Below are positions 1-7,754 of a stretch of DNA of 21,219 nucleotides, piece by piece (position 1 is the first letter of the stretch; each line of letters starts with the position of its first letter). Made by a program: the position numbers and the translations under genes. Under the pieces are notes generated by a model. It was not told the origin of the DNA and made no database searches. It saw nothing but the letters and a program-made list of their open reading frames with translations. Source of the DNA: Deltaproteobacteria bacterium. Its GTDB lineage: Bacteria > Desulfobacterota > UBA8473. The DNA lies in assembly GCA_030621455.1 (NCBI GenBank), contig JAUXHQ010000002.1, forward strand, positions 1-21,219, read 5' to 3'.

Positions 1-289
1 CTTAGGCGGGGCCGTAGGGGCCTCTAGAGCAGCTGTTGATGCCGGTTGGATACCATACTCGCACCAGGTTGGGCAGACCGGGAAGACGGTTTGTCCAAGG
101 TTGTATATTGCATGCGGGATGTCAGGTGCCGTGCAGCACTTAGTAGGAATGCAGTCATCCGATGTTATCGTGGCCATAAACATAGATAAGGATGCCCCGA
201 TCTTTGAGGTGGCCAGTTTTGGGATTGTGGGAGATCTGTTCGAGGTCATTCCCGTAATGGTTGAGAGACTAAAAAAACGGAAAGGATAG
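1..289 (+). CDS. etfA: Electron transfer flavoprotein alpha subunit, C-terminal part (5' end outside window)
   Basis: The last 95 codons (frame starting at base 2) of the FAD-binding domain of EtfA. ETF is a soluble FAD/AMP heterodimer that takes electrons from acyl-CoA dehydrogenases. The visible part carries the family's FAD-domain landmarks in order: [15 protein letters not shown], then [19 protein letters not shown], then [10 protein letters not shown] and the C-terminal [20 protein letters not shown] block. The reading frame is open from the first base, so the gene is cut by the window edge rather than truncated. The stop lies 9 bases before fabD, so the two are probably co-transcribed, which links beta-oxidation-type electron transfer to fatty-acid synthesis genes. 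etfB is presumably upstream. The call is secure from these motifs; the electron partner cannot be inferred. Confidence 0.95.
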   Translation, partial: LGGAVGASRAAVDAGWIPYSHQVGQTGKTVCPRLYIACGMSGAVQHLVGMQSSDVIVAINIDKDAPIFEVASFGIVGDLFEVIPVMVERLKKRKG

Positions 290-298
290 GATTCGCTT

Positions 299-1231
299 AT
301 GGTTAGATCTGTATTCGTCTTTCCTGGACAAGGTTCCCAGTACGTCGGTATGGGAAAAGAGCTCTGTGATAACTTTTCTGTTGCAAGGGAAACTTTTGAA
401 GAGGCGAATGACTCCCTTGGTCTCGACATAAAGAAGATATGTTTTGAAGACCCTGGTGGGGAGATAGGGTTAACCATCAATACGCAACCTGCTATACTCA
501 CCACCAGTATTGCCACACTGAGGGTCCTGGGTCGGGAGACGGATGTAAGGCCTCACCTGGTGACGGGCCATAGTCTGGGAGAATACAGCGCCCTGGTTGC
601 CGCTGAATGCTTGAGCTTTTCTGACGCCGTAAGAATAGTTCGACAGAGGGGTAGGTTCATGCAAGAGGCTGTTCCCATAGGCGTAGGGGCTATGGCGGCT
701 ATAATGGGGCTGGAAGAAACGGTTTTGCAAGGGGTTTGTGCCGAGGTGACGGAAGGAGGAGATGAGGTCTCACCGGCCAACTACAATAGTCCGGATCAAA
801 CCGTTATCTCCGGAAAGGCCACGGGGGTTCAAAAGGCCATCGATTTGGCAAAAGAAAGAGGGGCAAGAGGGGCCGTTCTTCTGAAAGTAAGTGCCCCTTT
901 TCACTGCAGCCTTATGAAACCGGCTATGGAGAGGCTTGCCGCCGAACTGGAGGGGATTTCTTTTCAGGAGATAAAAATCCCGGTGATCTCAAATGTCGAG
1001 GCAGACATTAACACGTCAAAAGACAAGGCTCGTGAGCTGTTGATAAGACAGGTATGTAGTCCGGTGAAATGGGTACAGTCGATCTTTAGAATGCTCAAAG
1101 AAGATATCGATACAGCTATTGAGGTTGGGCCTGGCAAGGTATTATCGGGCTTAGTGAGGAAGACAACCGATAAACTGAAGAGGCTGAATGTTGAGAATAT
1201 TAAGAGCCTCAATAGACTTCAGAAACAGTGA
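299..1231 (+). CDS. fabD: Malonyl-CoA:ACP transacylase
   Basis: Transfers malonyl from CoA to acyl carrier protein, supplying the extender unit for type II fatty-acid synthesis in the cytosol. The 310-residue length is normal for FabD. The N-terminal FPGQGSQYVGMG motif, the nucleophile elbow GHSLGEYSAL with Ser92, Arg117 in the QRGRFMQEA motif, and His202 in the SAPFHCSLM motif match the Ser92/Arg117/His201 set of the E. coli enzyme. The ATG is preceded by a GGATAGG Shine-Dalgarno-like run that overlaps the etfA stop, consistent with translational coupling. fabG and acpP follow. fabH, which usually precedes fabD, is not seen immediately upstream; etfA occupies that place. Confidence 0.97.
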   Translation: MVRSVFVFPGQGSQYVGMGKELCDNFSVARETFEEANDSLGLDIKKICFEDPGGEIGLTINTQPAILTTSIATLRVLGRETDVRPHLVTGHSLGEYSALVAAECLSFSDAVRIVRQRGRFMQEAVPIGVGAMAAIMGLEETVLQGVCAEVTEGGDEVSPANYNSPDQTVISGKATGVQKAIDLAKERGARGAVLLKVSAPFHCSLMKPAMERLAAELEGISFQEIKIPVISNVEADINTSKDKARELLIRQVCSPVKWVQSIFRMLKEDIDTAIEVGPGKVLSGLVRKTTDKLKRLNVENIKSLNRLQKQ

Positions 1232-1333
1232 AGCAGAAATTTTGAAACTCATTTGAATTATGCCTTTAAGCCATTGTAGCTCATAATTAAGTTTTAAAAT
1301 TTCTGGTGAAGACCTGATGGGGGTTATCAGCAG

Positions 1334-2074
1334 ATGGATTTAAAAGATAAAGTAGCATTGATAACTGGTTCAGCCCAGGGTATTGGTAGGGCCATTGCTA
1401 TCCTTCTAGCCAGGAAAGGAGCGGATATCGTAGTTTCAGATCTTAATTCTGAAAAGGCCCAGGAAGTGGCGCGAGAGATCGAACAGATGGGAAGAAGATG
1501 CCTTGTCAGCAAAACAAATGTGGCTGATTTTAAAGAGGCTGAAATGATGTTGAAAGAGACGATCGAAGAATTCGGCAGGATTGATATCTTGGTCAATAAC
1601 GCTGGAATAGTGAAAGACAGCTTTCTGTTGCGAATGAAGGAGGAGAGCTGGGATATGGTGTTGGGTGTAAACTTGAAGGGTACCTTTAACTGCACAAAGG
1701 CAGCAGCCAAGTTTATGGCTAAACAAAAAAGCGGAAAGATCGTAAACATTGCATCTGTTTCAGGTGAAATGGGGAATATAGGACAGGCAAACTACTCGGC
1801 ATCCAAGGCAGGTGTCATCGGTTTTACAAAGACTGTTGCAAGAGAATTGGCCTCGAGGGGCATAAATGTTAATGCTGTTGCTCCTGGTTTTATAGATACA
1901 GAGATGACCCAAGCCTTGCCTGAGAATATCAGAGAAAACCTAAAAAGTCAGATCCCTGCTGAGAAGTTCGGAAGACCTGAGGATGTGGCCGAAACTGTAT
2001 ATTTTCTGGTTTCAGATATGTCCGGTTACATAACTGGTCAAGTAATCAATGTTAATGGCGGCATGTATATGTAA
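1334..2074 (+). CDS. fabG: 3-oxoacyl-ACP reductase
   Basis: NADPH-dependent short-chain dehydrogenase that reduces 3-oxoacyl-ACP in the fatty-acid elongation cycle. It has 246 residues, the usual length. Visible motifs are the cofactor-binding TGSAQGIG (residues 11-18), NNAG (88-91), catalytic Ser141, and YSASK with Tyr154 and Lys158, plus the C-terminal ITGQVINVNGGM typical of FabG. A purine-rich GATGGGGG run lies about 10 bases before the ATG. SDR proteins are a large family, but the position between fabD and acpP/fabF makes FabG the safe choice. About 100 bases separate it from fabD and about 370 from acpP. Confidence 0.96.
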   Translation: MDLKDKVALITGSAQGIGRAIAILLARKGADIVVSDLNSEKAQEVAREIEQMGRRCLVSKTNVADFKEAEMMLKETIEEFGRIDILVNNAGIVKDSFLLRMKEESWDMVLGVNLKGTFNCTKAAAKFMAKQKSGKIVNIASVSGEMGNIGQANYSASKAGVIGFTKTVARELASRGINVNAVAPGFIDTEMTQALPENIRENLKSQIPAEKFGRPEDVAETVYFLVSDMSGYITGQVINVNGGMYM

Positions 2075-2186
2075 TATCTTAGAATATCCAGCACCCTTCA
2101 TTTGTCGGTTTACACCTTTCAAGGATGCGGGTCCCAATATACAAATTCCGGGCTGATGAAACTTGCCCCTCACATGGCTTTTCGGT

Positions 2187-2228
2187 GTCAGGTGTCAGGA
2201 AAGAGAAAAACAAGGCCTGAAACCTGCC
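2187..2228. repeat. Imperfect inverted repeat downstream of fabG
   Basis: Bases 2187-2199 and 2216-2228 are imperfect reverse complements (11 of 13 positions) around a 16-base A-rich loop. The left arm contains a GGTGTCA direct repeat. No T-run follows, so it does not look like a standard intrinsic terminator. It lies in the 370-base gap between fabG and acpP. The rest of that gap upstream of 2273 shows nothing else I can support. Confidence 0.35.
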
Positions 2229-2272
2229 ATCTGGAGTGATACAAATAAAGTGTGAACTACTTTTCAGTTCTT

Positions 2273-2404
2273 ATGAAGGATGTCGAAAAAATTTTCTTTT
2301 ATGGAGGATATTCGGGAGATGAGAGTGGAGAAGTACGCTATTGTACGCGTAATCAATATGGTCACTATGGCATGAAAGGGTGCTGCTCCATGGGTTGCTT
2401 TTAG
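2273..2404 (+). CDS. Candidate small Gly/Tyr/Cys-rich protein, 43 aa
   Basis: An open frame in the fabG-acpP gap, not recognised as a known family. It is rich in Gly, Tyr and charged residues. It begins MKDVEKIFFYGG, has one Cys near residue 24, and ends with a Cys cluster (HYGMKGCCSMGCF). The pattern is lower in Leu and higher in Gly/Cys than random translation would suggest. The weak point is initiation: no clear Shine-Dalgarno precedes the ATG, and the short GAACT/AGTTC inverted repeat (2254-2270) lies just before it. An in-frame GTG at 2252 would add seven residues. The stop lies 39 bases before the acpP ATG. It could be a small metal-binding protein, a leader peptide, or chance; I favour a real but unproven gene. 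Confidence 0.35.
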   Translation: MKDVEKIFFYGGYSGDESGEVRYCTRNQYGHYGMKGCCSMGCF

Positions 2405-2443
2405 ACAAAACTGTAAAATATTTTGGAGGAGGTATAGGTTTCT

Positions 2444-2686
2444 ATGGGAAACGAATCTGTTGAGACAAAGATTAAGGCCATAATAGCTGAACAGCTTGGG
2501 GTAGAGGAAGAAGAGATCACTAACGAGGCTTCTTTTGTTGACGATCTGGGTGCTGATTCGTTGGATCTGGTTGAGTTGATAATGGCTCTTGAGGAGGAAT
2601 TCGGTAATGAGATCTCTGACGAAGAAGCAGAGAAAATACGAACTGTTCAAGCAGCATTTGACTATATAAGTAGTCACCTGGAGTAG
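2444..2686 (+). CDS. acpP: Acyl carrier protein
   Basis: Small acidic four-helix carrier protein that holds growing acyl chains on a 4'-phosphopantetheine arm. It has 80 residues, typical for AcpP. The attachment motif [20 protein letters not shown] contains the modified Ser40. The ATG follows a strong GGAGGAGG Shine-Dalgarno at about 2424-2431, as expected for a highly expressed gene. It lies between fabG and fabF, the standard bacterial order. The fabF gene is 354 bases downstream, an unusually wide gap occupied by the palindromic element described separately. Confidence 0.97.
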   Translation: MGNESVETKIKAIIAEQLGVEEEEITNEASFVDDLGADSLDLVELIMALEEEFGNEISDEEAEKIRTVQAAFDYISSHLE

Positions 2687-2701
2687 TGTCCATCCGGAAT
2701 T

Positions 2702-2856
2702 TATACCTCGCGCTGTCATAGCGGAATTTTCGGTGAGCAATGGGCATAGAGCGCAAGGCGCGAAAGCGCGTAATAGCGGGTCCGCAAGCTTGAGCAACGC
2801 AGCGATCGGTGGTCAGGGCCGGCGAAAAAGCGCAAATTATGGCCGTGCGAGGTATA
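2702..2856. repeat. MITE-like palindromic element between acpP and fabF
   Basis: A 155-base segment bounded by inverted repeats: 2702-2720 and 2838-2856 match at 16 of 19 positions, the outer 10 (TATACCTCGC) perfectly. The interior is GC-rich compared with the AT-rich flanks and contains a GCGC-GAAA-GCGC hairpin with a GNRA-type tetraloop at 2758-2769. No convincing reading frame is inside. It splits two genes that are normally close, which suggests insertion. A small non-autonomous mobile element or REP-type repeat is the simplest reading; a structured RNA is the alternative. Copy number elsewhere cannot be judged from this window. Confidence 0.55.
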
Positions 2857-2991
2857 TCTCATGTGTTGCTTCTTCAAAGCTTTAATCATCATGTCTCTAG
2901 AGTTCTTCTTGTGTTTAGAGTTATATGACTTACAGATCACATAAAGAACAAGGGCATGTAGAAACATCCAAGATTTGTGTTGTGGTGCTAA

Positions 2992-3006
2992 TCTCTAAGT
3001 TAGAGA
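2992..3006. promoter_or_regulatory. 15-base perfect palindrome upstream of fabF
   Basis: TCTCTAA-G-TTAGAGA, two 7-base arms around one base, 35 bases before the fabF start. It could be an operator for a fatty-acid regulator or a small stem in the fabF leader. No known operator consensus (FapR, FabR, FadR) is recognisable. The flanking stretch 2857-2991 shows nothing else that I can support. Confidence 0.25.
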
Positions 3007-3040
3007 CTGTGGGAAAGAGGGCCCTTTCGGAGGTGTAAGT

Positions 3041-4282
3041 TTGGAAAAAAGAGTTGTGGTAACAGGTTTAGGCACAGTAAATCCTTTAGGGGTAGGTATG
3101 GAAAAGACCTGGAGGGCTTTGTGTGAAGGGAGGTCTGGTATCAGCAGAATATCCACTTTTGACACAACTGATTTCCAGACAAAGATTGCCGGGCAAGTGA
3201 AGGATTTCAGTCCTGAGGATTTCCTCGACAAGAAGCAAGTGAGACGGATGGACTCATTTGTCCAGTATGGCATGGCCGCGGCTATCATGGCCATGGAGGA
3301 TTCAAAACTTACGGTTACAGATGAAAATGCTGAAAGGATCGGGGTTGTGGTGGGAACAGGGCTGGGCGGATTACCAACCTTGGAGAAGAATCACAGCATG
3401 ATGCTGAAAGGTGGGCCGAGAAAGATATCTACTTTTTTCATCCCCATGATGATAGCTAATATGGCGCCGGGGCAGATAGCCATTCGGTTCGGGATCAAAG
3501 GCCCCAACATTTGTGTTGTCACAGCCTGCGCAGCCGGTTCTCATGCCATCGGAGACTCTTACAGACTGATACAGCGGGGCGATGTCGACGCTATGGTTAC
3601 AGGGGGAACGGAAGCAACCATAACCCCCTTGAATGTCGGAGGCTTTAATGCCTTGAAGGCAATTTCCACAAGAAACGACGAACCCCAAAAAGCCAGTCGA
3701 CCTTTTGACAAGGACAGGGACGGTTTTGTCCCGGCAGAAGGCGCAGGGATAATTGTTTTGGAAGAGATGGAATCAGCCCTTGGGAGAGGGGCTAAGATTT
3801 ATGCAGAGATCATTGGCTATGGTTTGACTGGCGATGCCTATCACATAACCGCCCCTGACCCTCAGGGGGACGGTGCAGCCAGATGTATGAGGATGGCATT
3901 GAATGATGCCGGTATTTCACCTGCTGAAGTTGATTATATTAACGCACACGGGACTTCGACGCCGCTGAATGATGTTATAGAAACCGTAGCGATAAAGACC
4001 GTCTTTAACAATCACAGCAAGAAAGTTGCTGTGAGTTCCACCAAATCTATGGTAGGTCATCTGCTCGGTGCAGCCGGTGGAGTAGAGGCGATTTTTAGTA
4101 TCATGACCATCCGGGATGGGATTATCCCCCCTACGATAAACTATGAGACCCCGGACCCGGATTGTGATCTCGACTACACGCCAAATGTAGCCAAAAGAGC
4201 TGATGTTAATGTGGCCATGTCTAATTCTTTTGGTTTCGGTGGCACCAATGCCGCGCTGGTCTTCAAAAAGTTTGAGGAATAG
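3041..4282 (+). CDS. fabF: 3-oxoacyl-ACP synthase II
   Basis: Condensing enzyme of fatty-acid elongation, decarboxylating malonyl-ACP onto acyl-ACP. The 413-residue length and the catalytic triad match E. coli FabF exactly: Cys163 in VTACAAGSH, His303 in [11 protein letters not shown] and His340 in [13 protein letters not shown]. The C-terminal [14 protein letters not shown] glycine loop is present. The chosen start is a TTG with a strong CGGAGG at 3028-3033 at good spacing, giving the canonical [12 protein letters not shown]-terminus; no better ATG fits. rpiB follows 28 bases downstream. KAS II is preferred over KAS I because of the Cys-His-His set, the length, and adjacency to acpP. Confidence 0.97.
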   Translation: MEKRVVVTGLGTVNPLGVGMEKTWRALCEGRSGISRISTFDTTDFQTKIAGQVKDFSPEDFLDKKQVRRMDSFVQYGMAAAIMAMEDSKLTVTDENAERIGVVVGTGLGGLPTLEKNHSMMLKGGPRKISTFFIPMMIANMAPGQIAIRFGIKGPNICVVTACAAGSHAIGDSYRLIQRGDVDAMVTGGTEATITPLNVGGFNALKAISTRNDEPQKASRPFDKDRDGFVPAEGAGIIVLEEMESALGRGAKIYAEIIGYGLTGDAYHITAPDPQGDGAARCMRMALNDAGISPAEVDYINAHGTSTPLNDVIETVAIKTVFNNHSKKVAVSSTKSMVGHLLGAAGGVEAIFSIMTIRDGIIPPTINYETPDPDCDLDYTPNVAKRADVNVAMSNSFGFGGTNAALVFKKFEE

Positions 4283-4310
4283 GGCCGGGTGTCTCTGGGT
4301 TAGGGGGAAG

Positions 4311-4790
4311 ATGAAGATAATTATTGGAAGTGATCATGGCGGGTTTGAATTAAAGGAGTCCATAAAGCAATTTTTGTCAGATGACATTAAAACAGATATA
4401 TATGACGCAGGAACATTCAACAGTGAGTCTGTAGATTATCCTGATTTTGGTTGCCTGGTTGCTGAAAAGATACAAAGCGGGGAATTCGAGAAGGGTATCC
4501 TAATATGCGGAACAGGGATTGGTATGTCTATTGTTGCAAACAGGTTTCCAAATGTAAGGGCTGCTTTGTGTCACGATGTTTACACTGCAAGAATGAGTAA
4601 AGAACACAATGACGCCAATATCCTTGTCATGGGTGAGAGGGTGACAGGCAAGGACTTGGCTGAAGAGGTAGTCAGGGCCTGGCTCGCCGGTCAATTTCAA
4701 GGGGGGAGACACCAGCGAAGGTTGGAAAAGATAGCGGATATAGATAAGGCCATTTGTAGCGCTCAGGTTGAGGGGATAGCGGAGAGATAG
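4311..4790 (+). CDS. rpiB: Ribose-5-phosphate isomerase B
   Basis: Interconverts ribose 5-phosphate and ribulose 5-phosphate in the pentose phosphate pathway. The ATG at 4311 is chosen because it gives the canonical MKIIIGSDHGGFELK start, a 159-residue protein of normal RpiB length, and a GGGGAAG Shine-Dalgarno just upstream. A longer in-frame opening from 4203 would overlap fabF and is rejected. Key motifs are SDHGG, the LICGTGIGMSIVANR loop with catalytic Cys66, and KEHNDANIL with His99. The stop codon abuts the glyA start, so the genes are co-translated. The rpiB-glyA pairing is common in bacteria, consistent with one-carbon and nucleotide precursor supply. Confidence 0.96.
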   Translation: MKIIIGSDHGGFELKESIKQFLSDDIKTDIYDAGTFNSESVDYPDFGCLVAEKIQSGEFEKGILICGTGIGMSIVANRFPNVRAALCHDVYTARMSKEHNDANILVMGERVTGKDLAEEVVRAWLAGQFQGGRHQRRLEKIADIDKAICSAQVEGIAER

Positions 4791-6041
4791 GTGCCGGGTT
4801 TAAAGGAGATAGATCCAGAGATTGCAGCGGTCATTCGATCGGAGACAAAAAGGCAGGCTTTCATGCTGGACCTGATAGCTTCCGAGAATTTTGCCAGTGA
4901 GGCAGTCTTGGAAGCCCAGGGTAGTATCCTTACTAACAAATATGCAGAGGGATATCCTAATAAGAGGTATTATGGGGGGTGTGAGTTTGTTGACGGAGCA
5001 GAGAACCTGGCCATAACCAGGGGCAAAAAGGTATTTGGTGCAGATCACATAAATGTTCAGCCTCATTCCGGGTCACAGGCTAATATGGCCGTTTATTTCT
5101 CTGTTCTAAAGCCCGGAGACACCATTTTGGGGATGAGCATAACCCACGGAGGACACCTTACCCACGGGAGCCCCGTAAGTTTTTCCGGGAAATTTTATCA
5201 CGTAGTTAAGTATGGAGTGACGAGAGAAACCCAAACCATAGATTATGATTCAGTAAAAAGACTGGCCAGAGATAACAGACCGGCCTTGATTGTTGTAGGG
5301 GCGAGTTCCTATCCCAGAATCATCGATTTCGAACCGTTCCGAAGCATTGCTGATGAGGTGGGCGCATACCTTATGGTGGATATGGCTCATATTGCAGGAC
5401 TAATTGCGGCTGGTTTGCACCCAAATCCTGTTCCCCTGGCAGACTTTGTGACCTCCACCACACACAAGACCCTCAGGGGGCCTAGAGGGGGCCTGATCTT
5501 ATGCAAGAAGGAGTTTGCCAAGACTGTAGATGCATGTGTGTTCCCGGGAATCCAGGGTGGACCTCTTATGCACGCTATTGCTGCAAAAGCAGTTGCATTC
5601 AAGGAGGCGCTTACAACAGAATTCAGGAATTATCAAAAGCAGGTAATTAGTAATGCTGCAACGTTGGGCGAGGAACTCCAAAAAAAAGGTTGTGAATTGG
5701 TAACCGGTGGAACAGACACACATCTTATACTTGTGAACCTTGGCAATACCGGCCTCTCAGGTAAAATTGCCGAAGAAGCGCTAGACGCGGCTGGGATTAC
5801 GGTGAACAAGAACGGGATACCTTTTGATACCAAAAGTCCTGTTGTGACCAGCGGCATAAGGATCGGCACGCCGGCCGTCACCACCAGAGGGATGAAGGAA
5901 GATGAGATGACGGTAATCGCCGACCTTATATCACAGGTTCTGGGTAATGTGGATGACAAACCCACCATCAAGAGGGTTAGAGATAAGGTATCTGATCTGT
6001 GTACGAGGTTTCCCCTGTATCAGTCTAGGTTAAAAGAGTGA
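4791..6041 (+). CDS. glyA: Serine hydroxymethyltransferase
   Basis: PLP enzyme converting serine and tetrahydrofolate to glycine and 5,10-methylene-THF, the main one-carbon source for thymidylate and purines. It has 416 residues, the usual length. The PLP lysine is Lys226 in [36 protein letters not shown] and the [15 protein letters not shown]-terminal signature are all present. The start is a GTG directly after the rpiB stop, preceded by GGAGAG inside the end of rpiB; this indicates translational coupling. Downstream dCMP deaminase feeds dUMP to thymidylate synthesis, which uses the methylene-THF made here. Confidence 0.97.
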   Translation: MPGLKEIDPEIAAVIRSETKRQAFMLDLIASENFASEAVLEAQGSILTNKYAEGYPNKRYYGGCEFVDGAENLAITRGKKVFGADHINVQPHSGSQANMAVYFSVLKPGDTILGMSITHGGHLTHGSPVSFSGKFYHVVKYGVTRETQTIDYDSVKRLARDNRPALIVVGASSYPRIIDFEPFRSIADEVGAYLMVDMAHIAGLIAAGLHPNPVPLADFVTSTTHKTLRGPRGGLILCKKEFAKTVDACVFPGIQGGPLMHAIAAKAVAFKEALTTEFRNYQKQVISNAATLGEELQKKGCELVTGGTDTHLILVNLGNTGLSGKIAEEALDAAGITVNKNGIPFDTKSPVVTSGIRIGTPAVTTRGMKEDEMTVIADLISQVLGNVDDKPTIKRVRDKVSDLCTRFPLYQSRLKE

Positions 6042-6134
6042 ATTAGGGTCAGGGAAGTCGGCATTGAGTAACGAAAACCGCTTTGGAACTTTACGCATTG
6101 CTGCGAAAGCGCTGGGACATTGGAGCTTTTTAAA

Positions 6135-6590
6135 GTGACAAGACCTTCGTGGGAAGAGTATTTTATGGATATTACTTTCTTGGTGTCCAAAAGGGCGACG
6201 TGCCGTCGTCGCCAGGTAGGCGCTGTCCTGGTTAAAGAAAAGAGGATACTGTCAACCGGGTATAATGGTGCGCCGACAGGACTAGCCCACTGCCTTGACA
6301 TCGGCTGCCTAAGAGAGAGAAATAATATCCCTTCCGGAGAAAGGCATGAGTTGTGCAGAGGTTTACATGCAGAGCAGAACGCCATAATTCAAGCAGCTTA
6401 CCATGGCGTAAGTGTCAACGGGGCGGTCTTGTACTGTACTAACCTTCCATGTGTCATCTGCCTAAAGATGATAATCAACGCGGGAATCAAGAAGATAGTT
6501 TACAAAGACGGTTATTCGGATAAGCTATCCCATGACATGATAGAAGAATCAGGGATTGAGCTGGCAAAGTACGAGAATGGAAGGCTTTAG
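6135..6590 (+). CDS. Deoxycytidylate (dCMP) deaminase
   Basis: Zinc enzyme that converts dCMP to dUMP for thymidylate synthesis. The GTG at 6135 is preferred: it gives [12 protein letters not shown], the family's usual N-terminus, and a GGAG lies at 6122-6125 with 9-base spacing. A TTG at 6120 would add five residues. Numbered from 6135, the catalytic zinc motif HAEQNAI has His78 and Glu80, and PCVIC supplies Cys106 and Cys109. Extra Cys residues in [15 protein letters not shown] and ELCRG resemble the second zinc site of phage and ComEB-type dCMP deaminases. The 151-residue length is normal. The neighbours glyA and nrdR fit a deoxynucleotide theme. Confidence 0.93.
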   Translation: MTRPSWEEYFMDITFLVSKRATCRRRQVGAVLVKEKRILSTGYNGAPTGLAHCLDIGCLRERNNIPSGERHELCRGLHAEQNAIIQAAYHGVSVNGAVLYCTNLPCVICLKMIINAGIKKIVYKDGYSDKLSHDMIEESGIELAKYENGRL

Positions 6591-6762
6591 GGTCCGCTCC
6601 GCCAAAATTGCATAATTTACCCGTTCCTCGATCAAATAAGAACAAATTTCCTGCTTTCATACCCCGTTCCAGAGAGAATTACCTGGTTTCCATCCAGAAA
6701 TGGCTATTATCCGCAATCTCTGCGTCAGACTCAGATTTTATCCTCAAAATAATTAGACCTGG

Positions 6763-6944
6763 ACAGTGGGCTAGTTTACAGCTTGCCCCGGCTGCTTATT
6801 TCGTTTGCTTCTTATGAACTACACTCTGGCATAAGGCTGTATGTGAAATGGGATGACTAGTCTCGTATGAATATTTGTATGTTGCCAGGTTCTTACGTAT
6901 AACAAGCAAACGAAACAAGCAGCCGGCGCTTAACACAACACTGT
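6763..6944. repeat. Long inverted-repeat element between dCMP deaminase and nrdR
   Basis: Arms 6785-6815 and 6899-6929 are reverse complements at 28 of 31 positions, with core GGCTGCTT and TTTCGTTTGCTT, and enclose 83 bases. An outer ACAGTG (6763-6768) pairs with CACTGT (6939-6944) if gaps are allowed. No gene, and no transposase remnant I can recognise, lies between the arms. The strength of the repeat suggests either a MITE-like mobile element or a strongly folded RNA. The rest of the 6591-7112 gap is AT-rich; I see a possible promoter near its end and nothing else. Confidence 0.6.
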
Positions 6945-7018
6945 TGACTGAATCATAGGAGACACTTCAAAACGCTGGATTTGTGTAACTGTACAGGTCG
7001 AGTTGTTTTATTTTTTTC

Positions 7019-7046
7019 TTGCTTATATCTGATTTTATAGGATAAT
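7019..7046 (+). promoter_or_regulatory. Possible sigma70-type promoter for nrdR and rib genes
   Basis: TTGCTT (7019-7024) and GATAAT (7041-7046) are separated by 16 bases in an AT-rich stretch, about 65 bases before the nrdR start. Both hexamers match the consensus only partly. I do not see an NrdR-box pair in the region. The position, after a repeat-filled gap and before a long co-directional gene run, makes a promoter here sensible. Confidence 0.3.
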
Positions 7047-7112
7047 TATGTGACGATTAAAAAAATCAAGCCTATAGTTTTCAAACTAGCTCGATAGTTG
7101 GGGATGCAGACC

Positions 7113-7586
7113 ATGAAATGTCCTTTTTGTTCCAATCTTGAAAACAAGGTTATTGACTCGCGGCTCAGTAAAGATGGGAATGTTATTAGGCGACGCAGGG
7201 AATGTTTGGATTGTGAGAGAAGATTTACAACGTACGAAAGGATCGAAGATGTGCTCCCGTCCGTCGTAAAGAAGGATGAACGGAGAGAACCTTTCGATCG
7301 AATCAAGATCTTGAACGGTATTAAAAAGGCCTGTGAGAAACGGCCTGTAAGCATTGATACGATTGAAAACGCGGTTGAGGAAATAGAACGAGAATTTCAA
7401 GGTTTTAGTGAAAGAGAAGTAAAAAGCGCAGATATAGGTGAGCGTGTAATGAAGGCTTTGTATAAATTGGATGAGGTTGCTTATGTTAGGTTTGCTTCAG
7501 TCTATCGCGAATTCAAGGATGTAAGTGATTTCATGGTGGAGGTGCAAGAAGTCCTTGGGGAACAAAAGGAAGACTTAAAAGAATAG
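7113..7586 (+). CDS. nrdR: Ribonucleotide reductase transcriptional repressor
   Basis: Repressor of ribonucleotide reductase genes that senses ATP/dATP through an ATP-cone. The ATG at 7113 is chosen because it gives the invariant MKCPFC start and GGGGA lies 8 bases upstream; in-frame starts at 7098 and 7104 would add a few unconserved residues. The protein has 157 residues. An N-terminal zinc ribbon uses Cys3, Cys6, Cys31 and Cys34 (CPFC and CLDC), followed by [18 protein letters not shown]. The ATP-cone covers roughly residues 49-139 and ends in [15 protein letters not shown]. NrdR next to ribD is a recurrent bacterial arrangement. No reductase gene is in the window. Confidence 0.96.
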   Translation: MKCPFCSNLENKVIDSRLSKDGNVIRRRRECLDCERRFTTYERIEDVLPSVVKKDERREPFDRIKILNGIKKACEKRPVSIDTIENAVEEIEREFQGFSEREVKSADIGERVMKALYKLDEVAYVRFASVYREFKDVSDFMVEVQEVLGEQKEDLKE

Positions 7587-7675
7587 CTCTCAATCGATAT
7601 TCTGTTTAAAAAAGAGCATCCTGTATGGAGGTAGGGGATGAGGCAAGCAAGGGTATCATAAAACAACTATTGCCT

Positions 7676-7698
7676 GCCTTTGATCCTCAATCAAAGGC
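7676..7698 (+). promoter_or_regulatory. Hairpin in the ribD leader
   Basis: A perfect 9-pair stem (GCCTTTGAT and ATCAAAGGC) around the loop CCTCA, 57 bases before ribD. A GAGGCAAGCAA stretch at 7640-7650 could instead pair with ATTGCCTGCCTT at 7669-7680, so two mutually exclusive folds are possible. No T-run follows, so this is not a standard terminator. I looked for the conserved FMN-riboswitch blocks in 7587-7754 and did not find them. Confidence 0.35.
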
Positions 7699-7754
7699 GT
7701 GGTCACCAGTTACGCAAATCAACCCATATTATCATAGATACGTAACCCTTCGAT

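Noticed and set aside
2264..2797. Minus-strand 177-codon open frame opposite acpP
   Set aside because: It is antisense to the certain acpP gene, has no recognisable domain, and crosses the repeat element; most likely a shadow.
6608..6817. Plus-strand 69-codon frame after the dCMP deaminase gene
   Set aside because: No ribosome-binding site, no recognisable family, and it runs into the left arm of the inverted repeat.
6785..6929. Integron attC-like site
   Set aside because: A GCTTAAC-like end is present but in the wrong place and orientation, and there is no integrase or cassette structure.
7587..7754. FMN riboswitch ahead of ribD
   Set aside because: The conserved RFN sequence blocks are not visible.
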